Assembly: GCF_030056705.1 (NCBI RefSeq)
Contig: NZ_JASHIC010000027.1
Span: forward strand, 62,001 to 126,000
DNA: 64,000 bases
Reading direction: 5' to 3'
Origin: Flectobacillus longus
Lineage (GTDB): Bacteria > Bacteroidota > Bacteroidia > Cytophagales > Spirosomataceae
Shown: piece after piece, positions 8,746-17,930 of the stretch
Numbering within the stretch: position 1 is the stretch's first letter
Layout of the letters: the number at the start of each line of letters is the position of its first letter
Position numbers and translations under genes: made by a program
The notes under the pieces: generated by a model
Told to the model about the DNA's origin: nothing
Databases searched by the model: none
What the model saw: the letters and a program-made list of their open reading frames with translations, nothing else

Positions 8746-9459
8746 TCAATAAGTAAATTGTGCAATTACAAGACCTCCGATAATAGCACCAATGATGGGA
8801 CCCACTACAGGTACCCAAGCGTATTGCCAATCAGAACTTCCTTTGCCAGCAATAGGCAAAATTGCATGAGCAATACGTGGTCCTAAGTCTCTAGCAGGAT
8901 TAATAGCATAGCCAGTTGTACCACCTAATGATAAACCAATTGCCCAAACTAATAACCCTACTACGTAAGGTCCCAATTGATTTGGTACACTTGGTAAAGC
9001 TCCCAGAACAATAATGAGCAAAAGTGTTCCTAATAGCTCGCTCATTAAATTGGCAATAGGCTTATTAATTGCTGGCGAAGTAGAAAAGCAAGCAAGTTTT
9101 AAACCTGTATCTTCTGTTTTTTCCCAATGTGGATGATAGTGAATCCACACCAAAACAGCTCCTAAAATTCCACCCAAGAGTTGAGCTAATATAAATGAGC
9201 CAGCATTTGACCAGTCGCCAGATTTACATGCCATCGCTACCGTAACCGCAGGATTTAGATGTGCCGCAGGACTCCCAAATGCAGTTGAAACAAAAATACC
9301 AATGGTAACAGCCATAGCCCATCCAGTAGTAATGACCATCCAGCCAGCATTCTCGCCTTTGGAGTGTTTGAGTAAAACATTGGCAACAACACCATTGCCA
9401 AGATAAATTAAAACTGCTGTTCCGATTAGTTCGCCTAGAAAAGCTGAATGCATAGCCAA
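8746..9459 (-). CDS. glpF: Glycerol uptake facilitator (aquaglyceroporin)
   Basis: This 237-residue MIP-family channel passes glycerol across the inner membrane by facilitated diffusion. Both half-helix signatures are visible: HLNPAVTVA with NPA at 69-71, and YAINPARDLGPR with NPAR at 187-190 followed by Asp191. The Asp after the second NPAR marks glycerol facilitators rather than water-only aquaporins. Six membrane segments are evident. Glycerol kinase, its functional partner, is at 46049-47542, not adjacent as in many bacteria. No clear TAnnTTTG promoter was seen upstream. Confidence 0.92.
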   Translation of the reverse strand: MAMHSAFLGELIGTAVLIYLGNGVVANVLLKHSKGENAGWMVITTGWAMAVTIGIFVSTAFGSPAAHLNPAVTVAMACKSGDWSNAGSFILAQLLGGILGAVLVWIHYHPHWEKTEDTGLKLACFSTSPAINKPIANLMSELLGTLLLIIVLGALPSVPNQLGPYVVGLLVWAIGLSLGGTTGYAINPARDLGPRIAHAILPIAGKGSSDWQYAWVPVVGPIIGAIIGGLVIAQFTY

Positions 9460-9777
9460 ATAGTTTGATTTAGATTATTGGATAGTTAAATATAAGTTGA
9501 GTTTAGGCATTAGTTTTGAAACTGCTACTAATCAAGCTATTGTAACACATTCAAATCCTACCTAATTTTAATAGATTCTTAATAGAAAATAGTTTTTGGG
9601 TTTTTCTCATAAATAATAATTTACCCAAAGCCGATATTCTAACTCTATATCTCTAAAAACATAAAATATCTTTTATTTACTTGCACAAATAAAAGAAAAA
9701 ATTAATTAAAAGACAGTCTTTAGAATAGGAATAACGGGTATTTAATTTACCTTGATGTTTAGCTCTCGAAAAATCTG
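9460..9777. other. Intergenic region between divergent glpF and ruvB
   Basis: A/T-rich region between two divergently transcribed genes. No open frame, tRNA or strong hairpin was seen. It should hold the glpF promoter, which was not recognised. Confidence 0.5.
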
Positions 9778-9785
9778 TATTTTTG
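9778..9785 (+). promoter_or_regulatory. -7 promoter element of ruvB
   Basis: TATTTTTG, 50 nt before the ATG at 9835, with a possible TTG at 9752-9754 (23-nt spacing). Confidence 0.45.
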
Positions 9786-9834
9786 AGTGAAAACATTAGA
9801 AATGAAATATACCCCTTGAAAAAGGATTATTGAT

Positions 9835-10860
9835 ATGAGAGAAGATTATTTGAAAGGTAGTAAAGAAAACCTTTCAACTGTGGAGAAAGAAATCGAACGC
9901 GCTTTGCGTCCGCTTTCATTTGATGATTTTACAGGACAAGATAAGGTACTCGAAAACCTTAAGATTTTTGTGCAGGCTGCTAAGCAGAGAGAGGAAGCTC
10001 TCGACCATGTATTGTTACATGGCCCTCCAGGGTTGGGAAAAACTACGCTTTCAAATATTGTAGCCAATGAATTAGAAGCTAATATCAAAATTACTTCAGG
10101 TCCAGTGCTCGATAAGCCATCAGATTTGGCGGGCTTATTGACAAACCTTCAGCCATTTGATGTACTGTTTATTGACGAAATTCATCGTCTGAATCCTATC
10201 GTAGAAGAATATCTCTATTCAGCAATGGAGGATTATAAGATTGATATTTTACTAGACTCAGGCCCTAATGCTCGAAGTGTACAGATTTCGCTCAGTCCGT
10301 TTACTTTGATTGGTGCTACTACTCGTGCAGGCTTACTTACTGCACCTTTGCGTGCGCGTTTTGGAATCAATGCCCGTTTGGAATATTATGACGCCAAATT
10401 GTTGACCACAATCGTACAACGTTCTTGCCATATTTTGGGTATGCCTATCGACGACGCTGGCGCTTATGAAATTGCTCGTCGTAGTCGTGGAACACCACGT
10501 ATTGCCAACAACCTTCTCCGTCGTACACGTGACTTTGCACAAGTAAAAGGTAATGGTCGTATTACCGTAGATATTGCCGAAATGGCTTTGTCGGCACTCG
10601 ATGTTGATCAAAATGGTCTTGATGAAATGGATAATAGAATCTTGTCAACTATCATCGAAAAATTCAAAGGCGGTCCTGTTGGACTTTCAACTATTGCTAC
10701 AGCTTGTGGCGAGGAGGCCGAAACGATCGAAGAAGTATATGAGCCATTCTTGATTCAAGAAGGATTTTTGAAAAGAACTTCCCGTGGACGAGAGGCTACC
10801 GAGAGAGCGTATGCTCATTTAGGTATCGTACCAAAATATCGCTCTGGCGAACTATTTTAA
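9835..10860 (+). CDS. ruvB: Holliday junction branch-migration helicase RuvB
   Basis: RuvB is the hexameric AAA+ motor that, with RuvA, drives branch migration of Holliday junctions. The 341 residues are standard. Seen: Walker [10 protein letters not shown] at 63-71, Walker [10 protein letters not shown] near 113-121, the sensor/RuvB signature [18 protein letters not shown], and the C-terminal winged-helix part ending with [20 protein letters not shown]. The ATG at 9835 gives the usual N-terminus. A strong terminator follows, so it is probably transcribed alone; ruvA and ruvC are not in the window. Confidence 0.98.
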   Translation: MREDYLKGSKENLSTVEKEIERALRPLSFDDFTGQDKVLENLKIFVQAAKQREEALDHVLLHGPPGLGKTTLSNIVANELEANIKITSGPVLDKPSDLAGLLTNLQPFDVLFIDEIHRLNPIVEEYLYSAMEDYKIDILLDSGPNARSVQISLSPFTLIGATTRAGLLTAPLRARFGINARLEYYDAKLLTTIVQRSCHILGMPIDDAGAYEIARRSRGTPRIANNLLRRTRDFAQVKGNGRITVDIAEMALSALDVDQNGLDEMDNRILSTIIEKFKGGPVGLSTIATACGEEAETIEEVYEPFLIQEGFLKRTSRGREATERAYAHLGIVPKYRSGELF

Positions 10861-10902
10861 AAACAAGGTCGAAAGGAAATCACTTCTTTCGACCTTGTTT
10901 TT
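10861..10902 (+). terminator. Terminator of ruvB
   Basis: A perfect 15-bp stem (10861-10875 with 10886-10900) starts directly after the stop codon and ends in a T run. Confidence 0.8.
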
Positions 10903-11069
10903 TATCCCTAAATGCTCCCAAACTCCCCTCAAATTGTCAAATTTCCCAATTTTTTGCTCCCTACCCCTAAGATTTGACCTTCCATGAGAGCTGCCTTTAC
11001 TTTGTGTCATCGGTTCCGCAATGGTAACCTCACAAATTGAAATTCTTAATAAAAATCTCTCAATACATT

Positions 11070-11717
11070 ATGGAAAAGTTTCTTACAGCAGTTTTGATTT
11101 TACATATTGTTTCTGGTTTGACTGCTTTGGTAGTTGGACTAATAGCGATGTTTACGCCTAAGGGAAGTCCTAAACACACACTTTGGGGACGTATCTATTA
11201 TTATGCAATGATGGTGGTGGCAATCACAGCAATATTAAGATTCAAAAATGAAACACGTTTAGTTTTCCTGACTTGTATTGCAGTATTTAGTTTCTACAAT
11301 ACTTTTACGGGTCGTCGATTGGTGTTGGTGGGTCGTAAAAATAATTGGCAAGCACAAGACTGGATTGCCGCATTGATTACCGTAATTTCAGGTATCGTGA
11401 TGATTGCTTATGGTATTTGGGCTTATCAACAAGGTGTTACTTTTTACTTTGTGCTATTCGGATTATTTGGTTTATTCTCGTTGATTATTGCTATGTCAGA
11501 TATTCTCACTTTTTCTGGTAAAATCAACCAACCTTGGATGCTCAATCATATTAGTCGTATGGGAGGTTCTTATATCGCTACAGTAACAGCATTTTTGGTA
11601 GTAAATAATCATAATATATTACCGTCATTAGTAGCTTGGATTGGTCCAGGCGTAATAGGAGGTGTGATTATCAGTAGAGTAAGAAGAAAGTATAAGCAAA
11701 AAATGCAGAAAGCTTAA
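11070..11717 (+). CDS. Polytopic membrane protein of unknown function
   Basis: With the ATG at 11070 (MEKFLTAVLILHIVSG) the protein has 215 residues and about six hydrophobic segments. A conserved-looking loop after the first helix, FTPKGSPKHTLWGRIYYY, with His and Arg near the membrane, resembles small DUF2306-like or cytochrome-b561-like membrane proteins, but no secure family was recognised. The in-frame ATG at 11037 adds a non-hydrophobic leader and is less likely. The gene runs toward the dihydroorotase gene and ends at a 29-bp hairpin. Function unknown. Confidence 0.75.
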   Translation: MEKFLTAVLILHIVSGLTALVVGLIAMFTPKGSPKHTLWGRIYYYAMMVVAITAILRFKNETRLVFLTCIAVFSFYNTFTGRRLVLVGRKNNWQAQDWIAALITVISGIVMIAYGIWAYQQGVTFYFVLFGLFGLFSLIIAMSDILTFSGKINQPWMLNHISRMGGSYIATVTAFLVVNNHNILPSLVAWIGPGVIGGVIISRVRRKYKQKMQKA

Positions 11718-11730
11718 TTAGAAAGTACTC

Positions 11731-11793
11731 AAATATATTATCAAAACAGGCGTTCGAAAACTCATTTCGAACGCCTGTTTTGATAATATATTT
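11731..11793. terminator. 29-bp perfect hairpin, loop ACTCA
   Basis: The arms 11731-11759 and 11765-11793 are perfectly complementary and enclose the loop ACTCA. It lies between convergent genes and is followed by a minus-strand copy of the dispersed box at 11811-11844. The inner stem matches the hairpin at 8450, while the outer stem differs with complementarity kept. Confidence 0.75.
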
Positions 11794-11810
11794 ATGAATG
11801 ATACAGCCGT

Positions 11811-11844
11811 AGATTTGAAGAATAATCACTCAACCACTAAATTA
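11811..11844 (-). repeat. Dispersed box next to a conserved hairpin
   Basis: The minus strand reads TAATTTAGTGGTTGAGTGAT followed by TATTCTTCAAATCT, matching the boxes at 8342, 29180 and 36971. Confidence 0.6.
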
Positions 11845-11857
11845 TGAAAAAACATTT

Positions 11858-13195
11858 CTAACGTTCAAACAAAAGTCTTTGACCTGTTTTACTTTCGTCG
11901 AATGTGCCATTTTCGTAAGCCAAGTGTCCTGATATAATTGTATGAGTCACTTTAGAACGAAGTGTAGTGCCTTCTAGTGGCGACCAACCACATTGATATA
12001 GTACGTTCTCTTTCGAAACGGTTACTTCCTCATTCAAGTCTACCAGCACCAAATCAGCCCAATAACCTTCACGGATATAACCTCTTTTCGAGATTTGGAA
12101 ACAGTCTGCTACGGCGTGTGACATTTTCTCGGCGATTTTTTCTAAAGAAATTTTACCTTCTTTATAAAACTCCAACATCAATTGTAGTGGGTGCTGTACC
12201 AATGGTAAGCCCGAAGGTGATGACCAATAAGGATTTTGTTTTTCTTCCCAAGTATGTGGTGCGTGATCGGTTGCAATTACATCGATACGGTCGTCGAGCA
12301 AAGCTGCCAACAATTGTTGTTTATGACCATCAGCTTTTACGGCAGGATTACATTTGATTTGATTACCCAATGTTTCATAATCACGAGCATCAAACCATAG
12401 GTGATGCACACAAACCTCCGAAGTGATTTTCTTATCTTTCAAGGGGATATCATTACGGAATAAATGTGTTTCTTCGCCTGTTGTGATGTGAAGAATGTGC
12501 AAACGAGCACCATGTTGTTGCGCCAACTCAATCGCCATTGAAGACGATTTGATACAAGCTTCCACATTACGGATTTCTGGATGAACTCTTGGGTGTGGAT
12601 TATCTCCGTATTTCTCTTTGTAAAGCGCCGAATTTGCACGAACAGTAGCCTCATCTTCGCAGTGCGTAGCAATTAAAGTTGGGCTATTTGAGAAAATATT
12701 TGTGAGCGTTTTTTCATTGTCTACCAACATATTGCCCGTTGATGAGCCCATAAAAACTTTGATACCACAAATATTGGTAATATTAGTTTTGAGAACTTCC
12801 TCGATATTGTCGTTTGAAGCACCCATATAAAAAGAATAATTCGCCAAAGAGGTACGAGCAGCAATGTCGTATTTGTCTTGGAGTAATTCTTGAGTAAGGG
12901 CGTTCGGAACGGTATTTGGCATTTCCATAAAAGTGGTTACGCCACCCGCCACACCTGCACGAGCCTCAGAATGAATACATGCTTTGTGGGTAAGACCTGG
13001 CTCACGGAAGTGCACTTGGTCGTCGATTACGCCTGGTAAGAGGTATTTGCCTGTCGCATCAATGATTTTGTCGGCTGAGATTCCGCTTAAATTAGTACCA
13101 ATTTGGTCGATAAAACCATCTTTGACTAAAATGTCAGCAACTTGAATTTTGCCTTCGTTGACAACTTGAGCATTGAGGATTAGAATAGAGCTCAT
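11858..13195 (-). CDS. pyrC: Dihydroorotase
   Basis: This 445-residue amidohydrolase closes carbamoyl-aspartate to dihydroorotate in pyrimidine synthesis. Seen: the family start IDDQVHFREPGLTHKA at 57-72; the likely carboxylated Lys146 in GIKVFMGSSTG; His178 in ATHCED; the LHILHITTGEE strand with His236; and Asp310 in IATDHAPHTWEEK. The usual first metal motif is HxH; here Gln60 replaces the first His (QVH), while the other ligands are present. The full downstream set argues for an active enzyme, but a dihydroorotase-like or related hydantoinase-type function is the alternative. It is a single gene with a -7 element inside a dyad upstream. Confidence 0.88.
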   Translation of the reverse strand: MSSILILNAQVVNEGKIQVADILVKDGFIDQIGTNLSGISADKIIDATGKYLLPGVIDDQVHFREPGLTHKACIHSEARAGVAGGVTTFMEMPNTVPNALTQELLQDKYDIAARTSLANYSFYMGASNDNIEEVLKTNITNICGIKVFMGSSTGNMLVDNEKTLTNIFSNSPTLIATHCEDEATVRANSALYKEKYGDNPHPRVHPEIRNVEACIKSSSMAIELAQQHGARLHILHITTGEETHLFRNDIPLKDKKITSEVCVHHLWFDARDYETLGNQIKCNPAVKADGHKQQLLAALLDDRIDVIATDHAPHTWEEKQNPYWSSPSGLPLVQHPLQLMLEFYKEGKISLEKIAEKMSHAVADCFQISKRGYIREGYWADLVLVDLNEEVTVSKENVLYQCGWSPLEGTTLRSKVTHTIISGHLAYENGTFDESKTGQRLLFER

Positions 13196-13208
13196 GGAGG
13201 AAAAAATT

Positions 13209-13257
13209 AAGGAGTTATGAGTGTGGCAACAAAATTACCTATAACTCATAACTCCTT
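13209..13257 (-). promoter_or_regulatory. Dyad enclosing the pyrC -7 element
   Basis: A perfect 14-bp inverted repeat (13209-13222 with 13244-13257) has a 21-nt spacer that contains TAATTTTG on the minus strand (13230-13237). The dyad could be an operator or simply one of the common ACTCATAACTC repeats of such genomes. Confidence 0.45.
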
Positions 13258-13348
13258 GCTAATTTTTTGTAAAAAAACTCAAAATCTAACTTGAGTCTAA
13301 TGCCAAACATTGTTTTGTTACTGCATGATTGTTGGCAAAAATAAATAC

Positions 13349-15343
13349 TTATTTCACCTCCAATACCTTAAACTCCGTACGACGGTTCATTTGGTGTTCT
13401 TCTTCGGTACATTCTACGCCGTCGGCACATTTGTTAACCAACTGCGATTCGCCATAACCTTTGGCTACAATACGAGCGCGTGAGATACCTTTCGAAATAA
13501 TATATTCGACCGCAGAATCAGCACGGCGTTGACTTAATTTTTGGTTGTAATCCGTTGAAGCACGTGAATCCGTATGTGAACCTAATTCCAATTTAATGGT
13601 TGGGTTATCTTGTAAAATCTGAACGATTTTGTCTAGTTCCACGCTCGCATCATTACGAATATTTGATTTGTCGAGATCGTAATAAATTGGTGCAATATGG
13701 AAAAGCTTCGTGATTTCTTTACCGACTTCTGGCTTATCGAGAGAGATATTCACGTAATAAGTCGTATCGTTTTCGGCTTTAGTCAATTTTTCTAAAGGAA
13801 TTTCTTTTCCAATCATCGTAAAAGGCTCACGCTTTATAAAGTAACCTTTTTTCTCAGTTACGAGTGTATAAGATTTTCCTGTTTCTACTCTGATTTTGCC
13901 AAAACTGCCATCTGCTTTGGTAAAGACCTCTTCGAGTGCTTGCTGGCTTTCGTTGTCCAAAATAGCCACACGAACAGAATCTAACCCTTCATTTTTAACA
14001 TCGTTCACGACGCCTGCCAAAAAGTAACGAATAGTTTTCTTAGCGGGATCTTTTTGTGCTACAACAGGAGGGGTTTCTTGGTATTTTTTGCCTGGCTGGG
14101 TATTTTCATAATAGTAGATATCGTCGTCACCTTTACCGCTATCACGATTTGAGGCAAAATAGCCTTTTGTAGAATCTATCGCCACAAGTCCAAAATCATC
14201 AAATCGAGAGTTGAGAGGCAAGCCTAAATGCTCTACCTGAATTTCTCCATTTTTACGAGTAGCTATATATAAATCCAAACCACCTAAGCCTGGATGTCCG
14301 TCAGAAGCAAAATATAACTTTCCATCGGCAGATACATAAGGGAACATTTCATCGCCAGCCGTATTGATGTCGGCCCCCATGTTGATCGCACGCCCAAAAC
14401 GACCCGCGTTGTCAATATTTGCTCGGTAAAGATCTAGTCCACCTTTACCTCCTGCACGGTTTGAGCTGAAATAAAGAGTTTTTCCATCATTAGAAAACGA
14501 CGGGCTACCATCCCAAGCCAATGAGTCAGATACTGAAATTAACTCTGGTTCACTCCAAACGCCATCATTTAGTTTAGAAATATACAAGTCAACATCTGGA
14601 GATTGGTCAGAACGTTTTCCTGTATTTCCACGGGCAAATACCATCGTTTTGCCATCACGTGTAAAGGCTGGTGTACCTTCGTTGGCATTATCCTTGAAGA
14701 TATTGGCACTAAAAAAGCGAGGAGTTCCTACTTCGGTTGAGCTATTGAGTGGAGCACGGTAAAGACCGAGATAAGGTAAGCCGTTGTTTTTGTAAGTCAA
14801 TTCTTTGCGAGAAGCCGTAAAAATCAAATCTTTATCTATCAAAATAGGAGAAAACTCCGAGCCAGACGAGTTGATACTTACAGGTTGAATCTCGATAAAA
14901 GTCTTTTTATTGGCAAGTGCCAAAACTTCAGGAAGCATATCTAACTCAGCAATAGCTTTGTTTTTGAACTCCTTGCTAGGTACGCCCGAAAGATATTTCT
15001 CAAGGTTTTTGGCAGCATCTTCATATTTGCCTTGTGCTTTTTGGGCATAAGCCAAATGAAAACGAATATCGTTTTCGCGACTGCCAGCTGCTAAGGCTTT
15101 TTCATAATACTCGCCAGCTTGGAGCATACGATTAGACAATCGATAAGATTCGGCAGTTAAAAATGCTGATTTGGCGGTTTCGTAATTGGCAGAGCTCGAT
15201 TTTTGAAACTCTTTGATTGCCAATTCATATTCTCCGTTTTCAAACTTTTTCTGTCCTTTCTTAAACGACTGTAAAGCCGAGTTACAGCTCCCGAGCATCA
15301 ATACTGTGGACAATAAGTATATTGAGGTACGAAGTTTTTGCAT
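13349..15343 (-). CDS. OmpA-family lipoprotein with TPR, PD40 and carboxypeptidase-like domains (PorE-like)
   Basis: 664 residues, starting with a lipoprotein signal (LLSTVLMLGSC, Cys20). Domains in order: TPR repeats (about 25-130, e.g. FENGEYELAIKEFQKSS), PD40 propeller (about 160-400; SPSFSNDGKTLYFSSNRAGG), a carboxypeptidase-regulatory-like sandwich (about 430-530), and an OmpA C-terminal domain (about 545-664) with LELGSHTDSRA and SQRRADSAVEYIISKG for peptidoglycan binding. This matches PorE of the type IX secretion system in domain order and lipidation better than the paralog at 5815. It therefore probably tethers an outer-membrane complex to the cell wall; its partners are not nearby. 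Single-gene transcript. Confidence 0.88.
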   Translation of the reverse strand: MQKLRTSIYLLSTVLMLGSCNSALQSFKKGQKKFENGEYELAIKEFQKSSSANYETAKSAFLTAESYRLSNRMLQAGEYYEKALAAGSRENDIRFHLAYAQKAQGKYEDAAKNLEKYLSGVPSKEFKNKAIAELDMLPEVLALANKKTFIEIQPVSINSSGSEFSPILIDKDLIFTASRKELTYKNNGLPYLGLYRAPLNSSTEVGTPRFFSANIFKDNANEGTPAFTRDGKTMVFARGNTGKRSDQSPDVDLYISKLNDGVWSEPELISVSDSLAWDGSPSFSNDGKTLYFSSNRAGGKGGLDLYRANIDNAGRFGRAINMGADINTAGDEMFPYVSADGKLYFASDGHPGLGGLDLYIATRKNGEIQVEHLGLPLNSRFDDFGLVAIDSTKGYFASNRDSGKGDDDIYYYENTQPGKKYQETPPVVAQKDPAKKTIRYFLAGVVNDVKNEGLDSVRVAILDNESQQALEEVFTKADGSFGKIRVETGKSYTLVTEKKGYFIKREPFTMIGKEIPLEKLTKAENDTTYYVNISLDKPEVGKEITKLFHIAPIYYDLDKSNIRNDASVELDKIVQILQDNPTIKLELGSHTDSRASTDYNQKLSQRRADSAVEYIISKGISRARIVAKGYGESQLVNKCADGVECTEEEHQMNRRTEFKVLEVK

Positions 15344-15773
15344 ATAGAAAATAGATTTTTTGTAACGGCGATAGGCTTTAGGCCACTTAAATTAGAAAAG
15401 AATTTCAAACTTTTTGTTTATTTCTTACAGACTTATTTTTGGTAAAGACACAATCCAAGCAAAAATCGTTGATAGCTTATGTAGAAAAAGGAAAAGTTTT
15501 ACGATACAATCGTATTCCTCTTAGATAAGAAACTACATTTACGCTAAGACCGTGAGTTTCATTTAATAAGTAAAGAGCTAGACGATTACTAAATTGTTTT
15601 TCGATAAAATAATAATACAAACCTAACTATTTACGAATTTAGGTACTTTGACCGTTTATTAAACGAATTTTAGCTGAAAATGATTGTACTTATATGATAT
15701 AAGTATTGTTAAACCTTTCAGAATGAGTAAAATAAGGGTTTTTGAAAAATATAAAAAATTGTACTTTCAAAAG
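15344..15773. other. Intergenic region between divergent genes
   Basis: A/T-rich region upstream of both the PorE-like gene (minus) and the pseudouridine synthase (plus). No convincing frame, tRNA or hairpin was seen; the PorE-like promoter was not recognised. Confidence 0.5.
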
Positions 15774-15806
15774 TTGGGATTTATCATAAAAAATATTGTA
15801 CCTTTG
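15774..15806 (+). promoter_or_regulatory. Promoter of the RluB-type gene
   Basis: TTG at 15774-15776, 22 nt, then TACCTTTG at 15799-15806 followed by CACC. It implies a leader of about 140 nt before the ATG at 15953, unusually long for this window. Confidence 0.6.
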
Positions 15807-15952
15807 CACCCCAAGTTTAATAGTTAGAATGATAAGTGTTCTAATAGTCAGTATGTTACAAGGCTATGGCCTTTTATTTTTGTTATTAAACAAAAGAAGT
15901 TTAATAATTTGATTACAGCAGTGATGTTGCAATTTTTTAACAAATCAAAAAG

Positions 15953-17833
15953 ATGAGAAAGAGAATTCAAAAAGAAGAATTTAGTCCTGAAAGAAGAGAA
16001 CAGTCACGTACAAGAAGAGAAGAATTAAAACGTGAATTAAGAGGTGAAGCTCCTGCTAAAAACGAGCGCTACTCAGATAAAAAATCATTTGACTCAAACG
16101 AGTCCCGCCCTGCCCGCAAAGATTTCAAACCAAATTTCGAGAAAAAAGATTTTAATCGTGACGACTCACGTCCACGTCGTGAAGGTGGCTTCAATGGCGA
16201 AAAGCGTGAATTCCGTCCAAAATTTGAAGATAAAGGTCGTGGCTTTGAAAAGCGTGACTTTAACCGTGACGACTCACGTGGTCCACGTCGTGAAGGCGGT
16301 TTCAATGGTGAAAAGCGTGAATTCCGTCCAAAATTTGAAGATAAAGGTCGTGGCTTTGAAAAGCGTGACTTCAACCGTGATGACTCACGTGGTCCACGTC
16401 GTGAAGGCGGTTTCAATGGTGAAAAGCGTGAATTCCGTCCAAAATTTGAAGATAAAGGTCGTGGCTTTGAAAAGCGTGACTTCAACCGTGACGACTCACG
16501 TCCACGTCGTGAAGGTGGATTCGACGGCGAGAAACGTGCATTCCGTCCAAAATTTGAAGATAAAGGTCGTGGCTTTGAAAAGCGTGACTTCAACCGTGAC
16601 GACTCACGTCCACGTCGTGAAGGTGGATTCGACGGCGAGAAACGTGAATTCCGTCCAAAATTTGAAGACAAAGGTCGTGGCTTTGAAAAGCGTGACTTCA
16701 ACCGTGACGACTCACGTCCACGTCGTGAAGGTGGATTCGACGGCGAGAAACGTGAATTCCGTCCAAGATTTGAAGATAAAGGTCGTGGTTTTGAAAAACG
16801 TGACTTTAATCGTGACGACTCACGTGGGCCACGTCGTGAAGGCGGATTTGATGGCGAAAAGCGTGAATTCCGTCCAAAATTTGACAAAGATGCTCCACGT
16901 AGCGAGCGCCGAGAAGAAGGTTCGGAAAGAAAACCTAGAACAGCGAGAACTGAAAAAACTTATGGTTCGGCAAAAGCAAACTTTGGAGGACAAAAAAACC
17001 TCTTCAAAGCTCACCGTCCACAAGAAGAATCAGATAAATGGACGCCAACATACCGTTTAGATAAATATAAAGAAACAGCACCAAAGAAAGTTCAAAAGCA
17101 AATCGAGAAAAGTGAAAGCTCTTCATCGCTTGTTCGTTTGAACCGTTACATTGCTAACGCAGGTGTATGCTCAAGACGTGAAGCGGATGATTTAATCAAA
17201 GCTGGCGAAATCAAAATCAACGGAAAGATTGTAACCGAAATGGGTTATCAGGTAAAACACGGTGATATTGTAAAATATGGTAACCGTAAGTTGAGCCGTG
17301 AGAAAATGGTATATCTATTGTTGAATAAACCGAAAGATTTTATCACAACAACTGAAGATCCAAATGAGCGTAAAACAGTGATGGACTTGGTGTCTAATGC
17401 GTGTCAAGAGCGTATTTACCCAGTAGGTCGCTTGGATAGAAATACAACAGGCTTGTTGTTGATGACAAATGATGGTGAATTAGCTGATAAATTAACTCAC
17501 CCATCAAACGAAGTCACGAAAATTTATCAAGTTGAATTAGATAAACCTTTGACAAGCGAACACTTTGACCAAATATTGAAAGGAGTTACTTTAGAAGACG
17601 GCGAAATCAAAGCAGATGAGTTGGCTATTGTAACACCAGATAATATGGTAATAGGAGTTCAAATTCACTCAGGACGTAACCGTATTGTAAGAAGAATTTT
17701 CGAATCATTGGGTTATGAAGTATTGAAACTTGACCGTACTACATTTGCAACCTTAAGCAAAAAAGACTTGCCAAGAGGTACTTGGAGATTCTTAACAGAA
17801 CAAGAAGTAATCAAGTTGAAATATTTTGTGTAG
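15953..17833 (+). CDS. RsuA/RluB-family pseudouridine synthase with tandem-repeat N-terminus
   Basis: 626 residues. The C-terminal half (from about 394) is a standard rRNA pseudouridine synthase: S4 domain VRLNRYIANAGVCSRREADD, then the catalytic domain with GRLDRNTTGLLLMTNDGEL (Asp495 is the expected nucleophile) and SGRNRIVRRIFESLGYEVL. The family converts a uridine of 16S or 23S rRNA to pseudouridine, RluB acting near the peptidyl-transferase centre. The N-terminal ~390 residues are low-complexity Arg/Asp/Gly/Phe: six full 36-37-residue repeats and one partial, like RGG-rich RNA-binding tails. Such charged extensions occur in Bacteroidota members, but the DNA-level regularity here is striking. 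The long 5' leader and its terminator suggest a one-gene unit. Confidence 0.9.
   Translation: MRKRIQKEEFSPERREQSRTRREELKRELRGEAPAKNERYSDKKSFDSNESRPARKDFKPNFEKKDFNRDDSRPRREGGFNGEKREFRPKFEDKGRGFEKRDFNRDDSRGPRREGGFNGEKREFRPKFEDKGRGFEKRDFNRDDSRGPRREGGFNGEKREFRPKFEDKGRGFEKRDFNRDDSRPRREGGFDGEKRAFRPKFEDKGRGFEKRDFNRDDSRPRREGGFDGEKREFRPKFEDKGRGFEKRDFNRDDSRPRREGGFDGEKREFRPRFEDKGRGFEKRDFNRDDSRGPRREGGFDGEKREFRPKFDKDAPRSERREEGSERKPRTARTEKTYGSAKANFGGQKNLFKAHRPQEESDKWTPTYRLDKYKETAPKKVQKQIEKSESSSSLVRLNRYIANAGVCSRREADDLIKAGEIKINGKIVTEMGYQVKHGDIVKYGNRKLSREKMVYLLLNKPKDFITTTEDPNERKTVMDLVSNACQERIYPVGRLDRNTTGLLLMTNDGELADKLTHPSNEVTKIYQVELDKPLTSEHFDQILKGVTLEDGEIKADELAIVTPDNMVIGVQIHSGRNRIVRRIFESLGYEVLKLDRTTFATLSKKDLPRGTWRFLTEQEVIKLKYFV
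16148..16885 (+). repeat. Tandem repeat of 108/111 bp inside the RluB-type gene
   Basis: Six full units (36, 37, 37, 36, 36, 36 codons) run from 16148 to 16801, with a seventh partial unit to 16885. Each encodes DFNRDDSR(G)PRREGGF then (N/D)GEKRE and FRPKFEDKGRGFEKR. Units 2 and 3, and units 4 to 6, are nearly identical at DNA level, including silent positions, indicating recent duplication. Confidence 0.95.
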
Positions 17834-17858
17834 TTTCGTTTAAGATTATATCTATTGA

Positions 17859-17894
17859 AAAAGGCGGTGTCGATTTACTTCGACACCGCCTTTT
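17859..17894. terminator. Hairpin terminator after the RluB-type gene
   Basis: A perfect 14-bp stem (17859-17872 with 17881-17894), A/T outer arms, T-rich tail, 26 nt after the stop. Confidence 0.8.
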
Positions 17895-17930
17895 ATTTTT
17901 GTAACACTTTAAGTGCATATTTATATCAAG

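Noticed and set aside
15807-15952. tRNA or riboswitch in the long leader of the RluB-type gene
   Set aside because: No cloverleaf or conserved aptamer pattern could be drawn; only A/T-rich sequence and a short GGC/GCC pair are seen.
16148-16885. Tandem repeat as a CRISPR array
   Set aside because: Units are 108-111 bp, in frame, without unique spacers; they encode protein repeats.
16069-16887. Long frames in other phases through the tandem repeat (e.g. 272 residues on the minus strand)
   Set aside because: They arise because the repeat unit is a multiple of three with no stops in these phases; the plus-strand frame joins a real catalytic domain.
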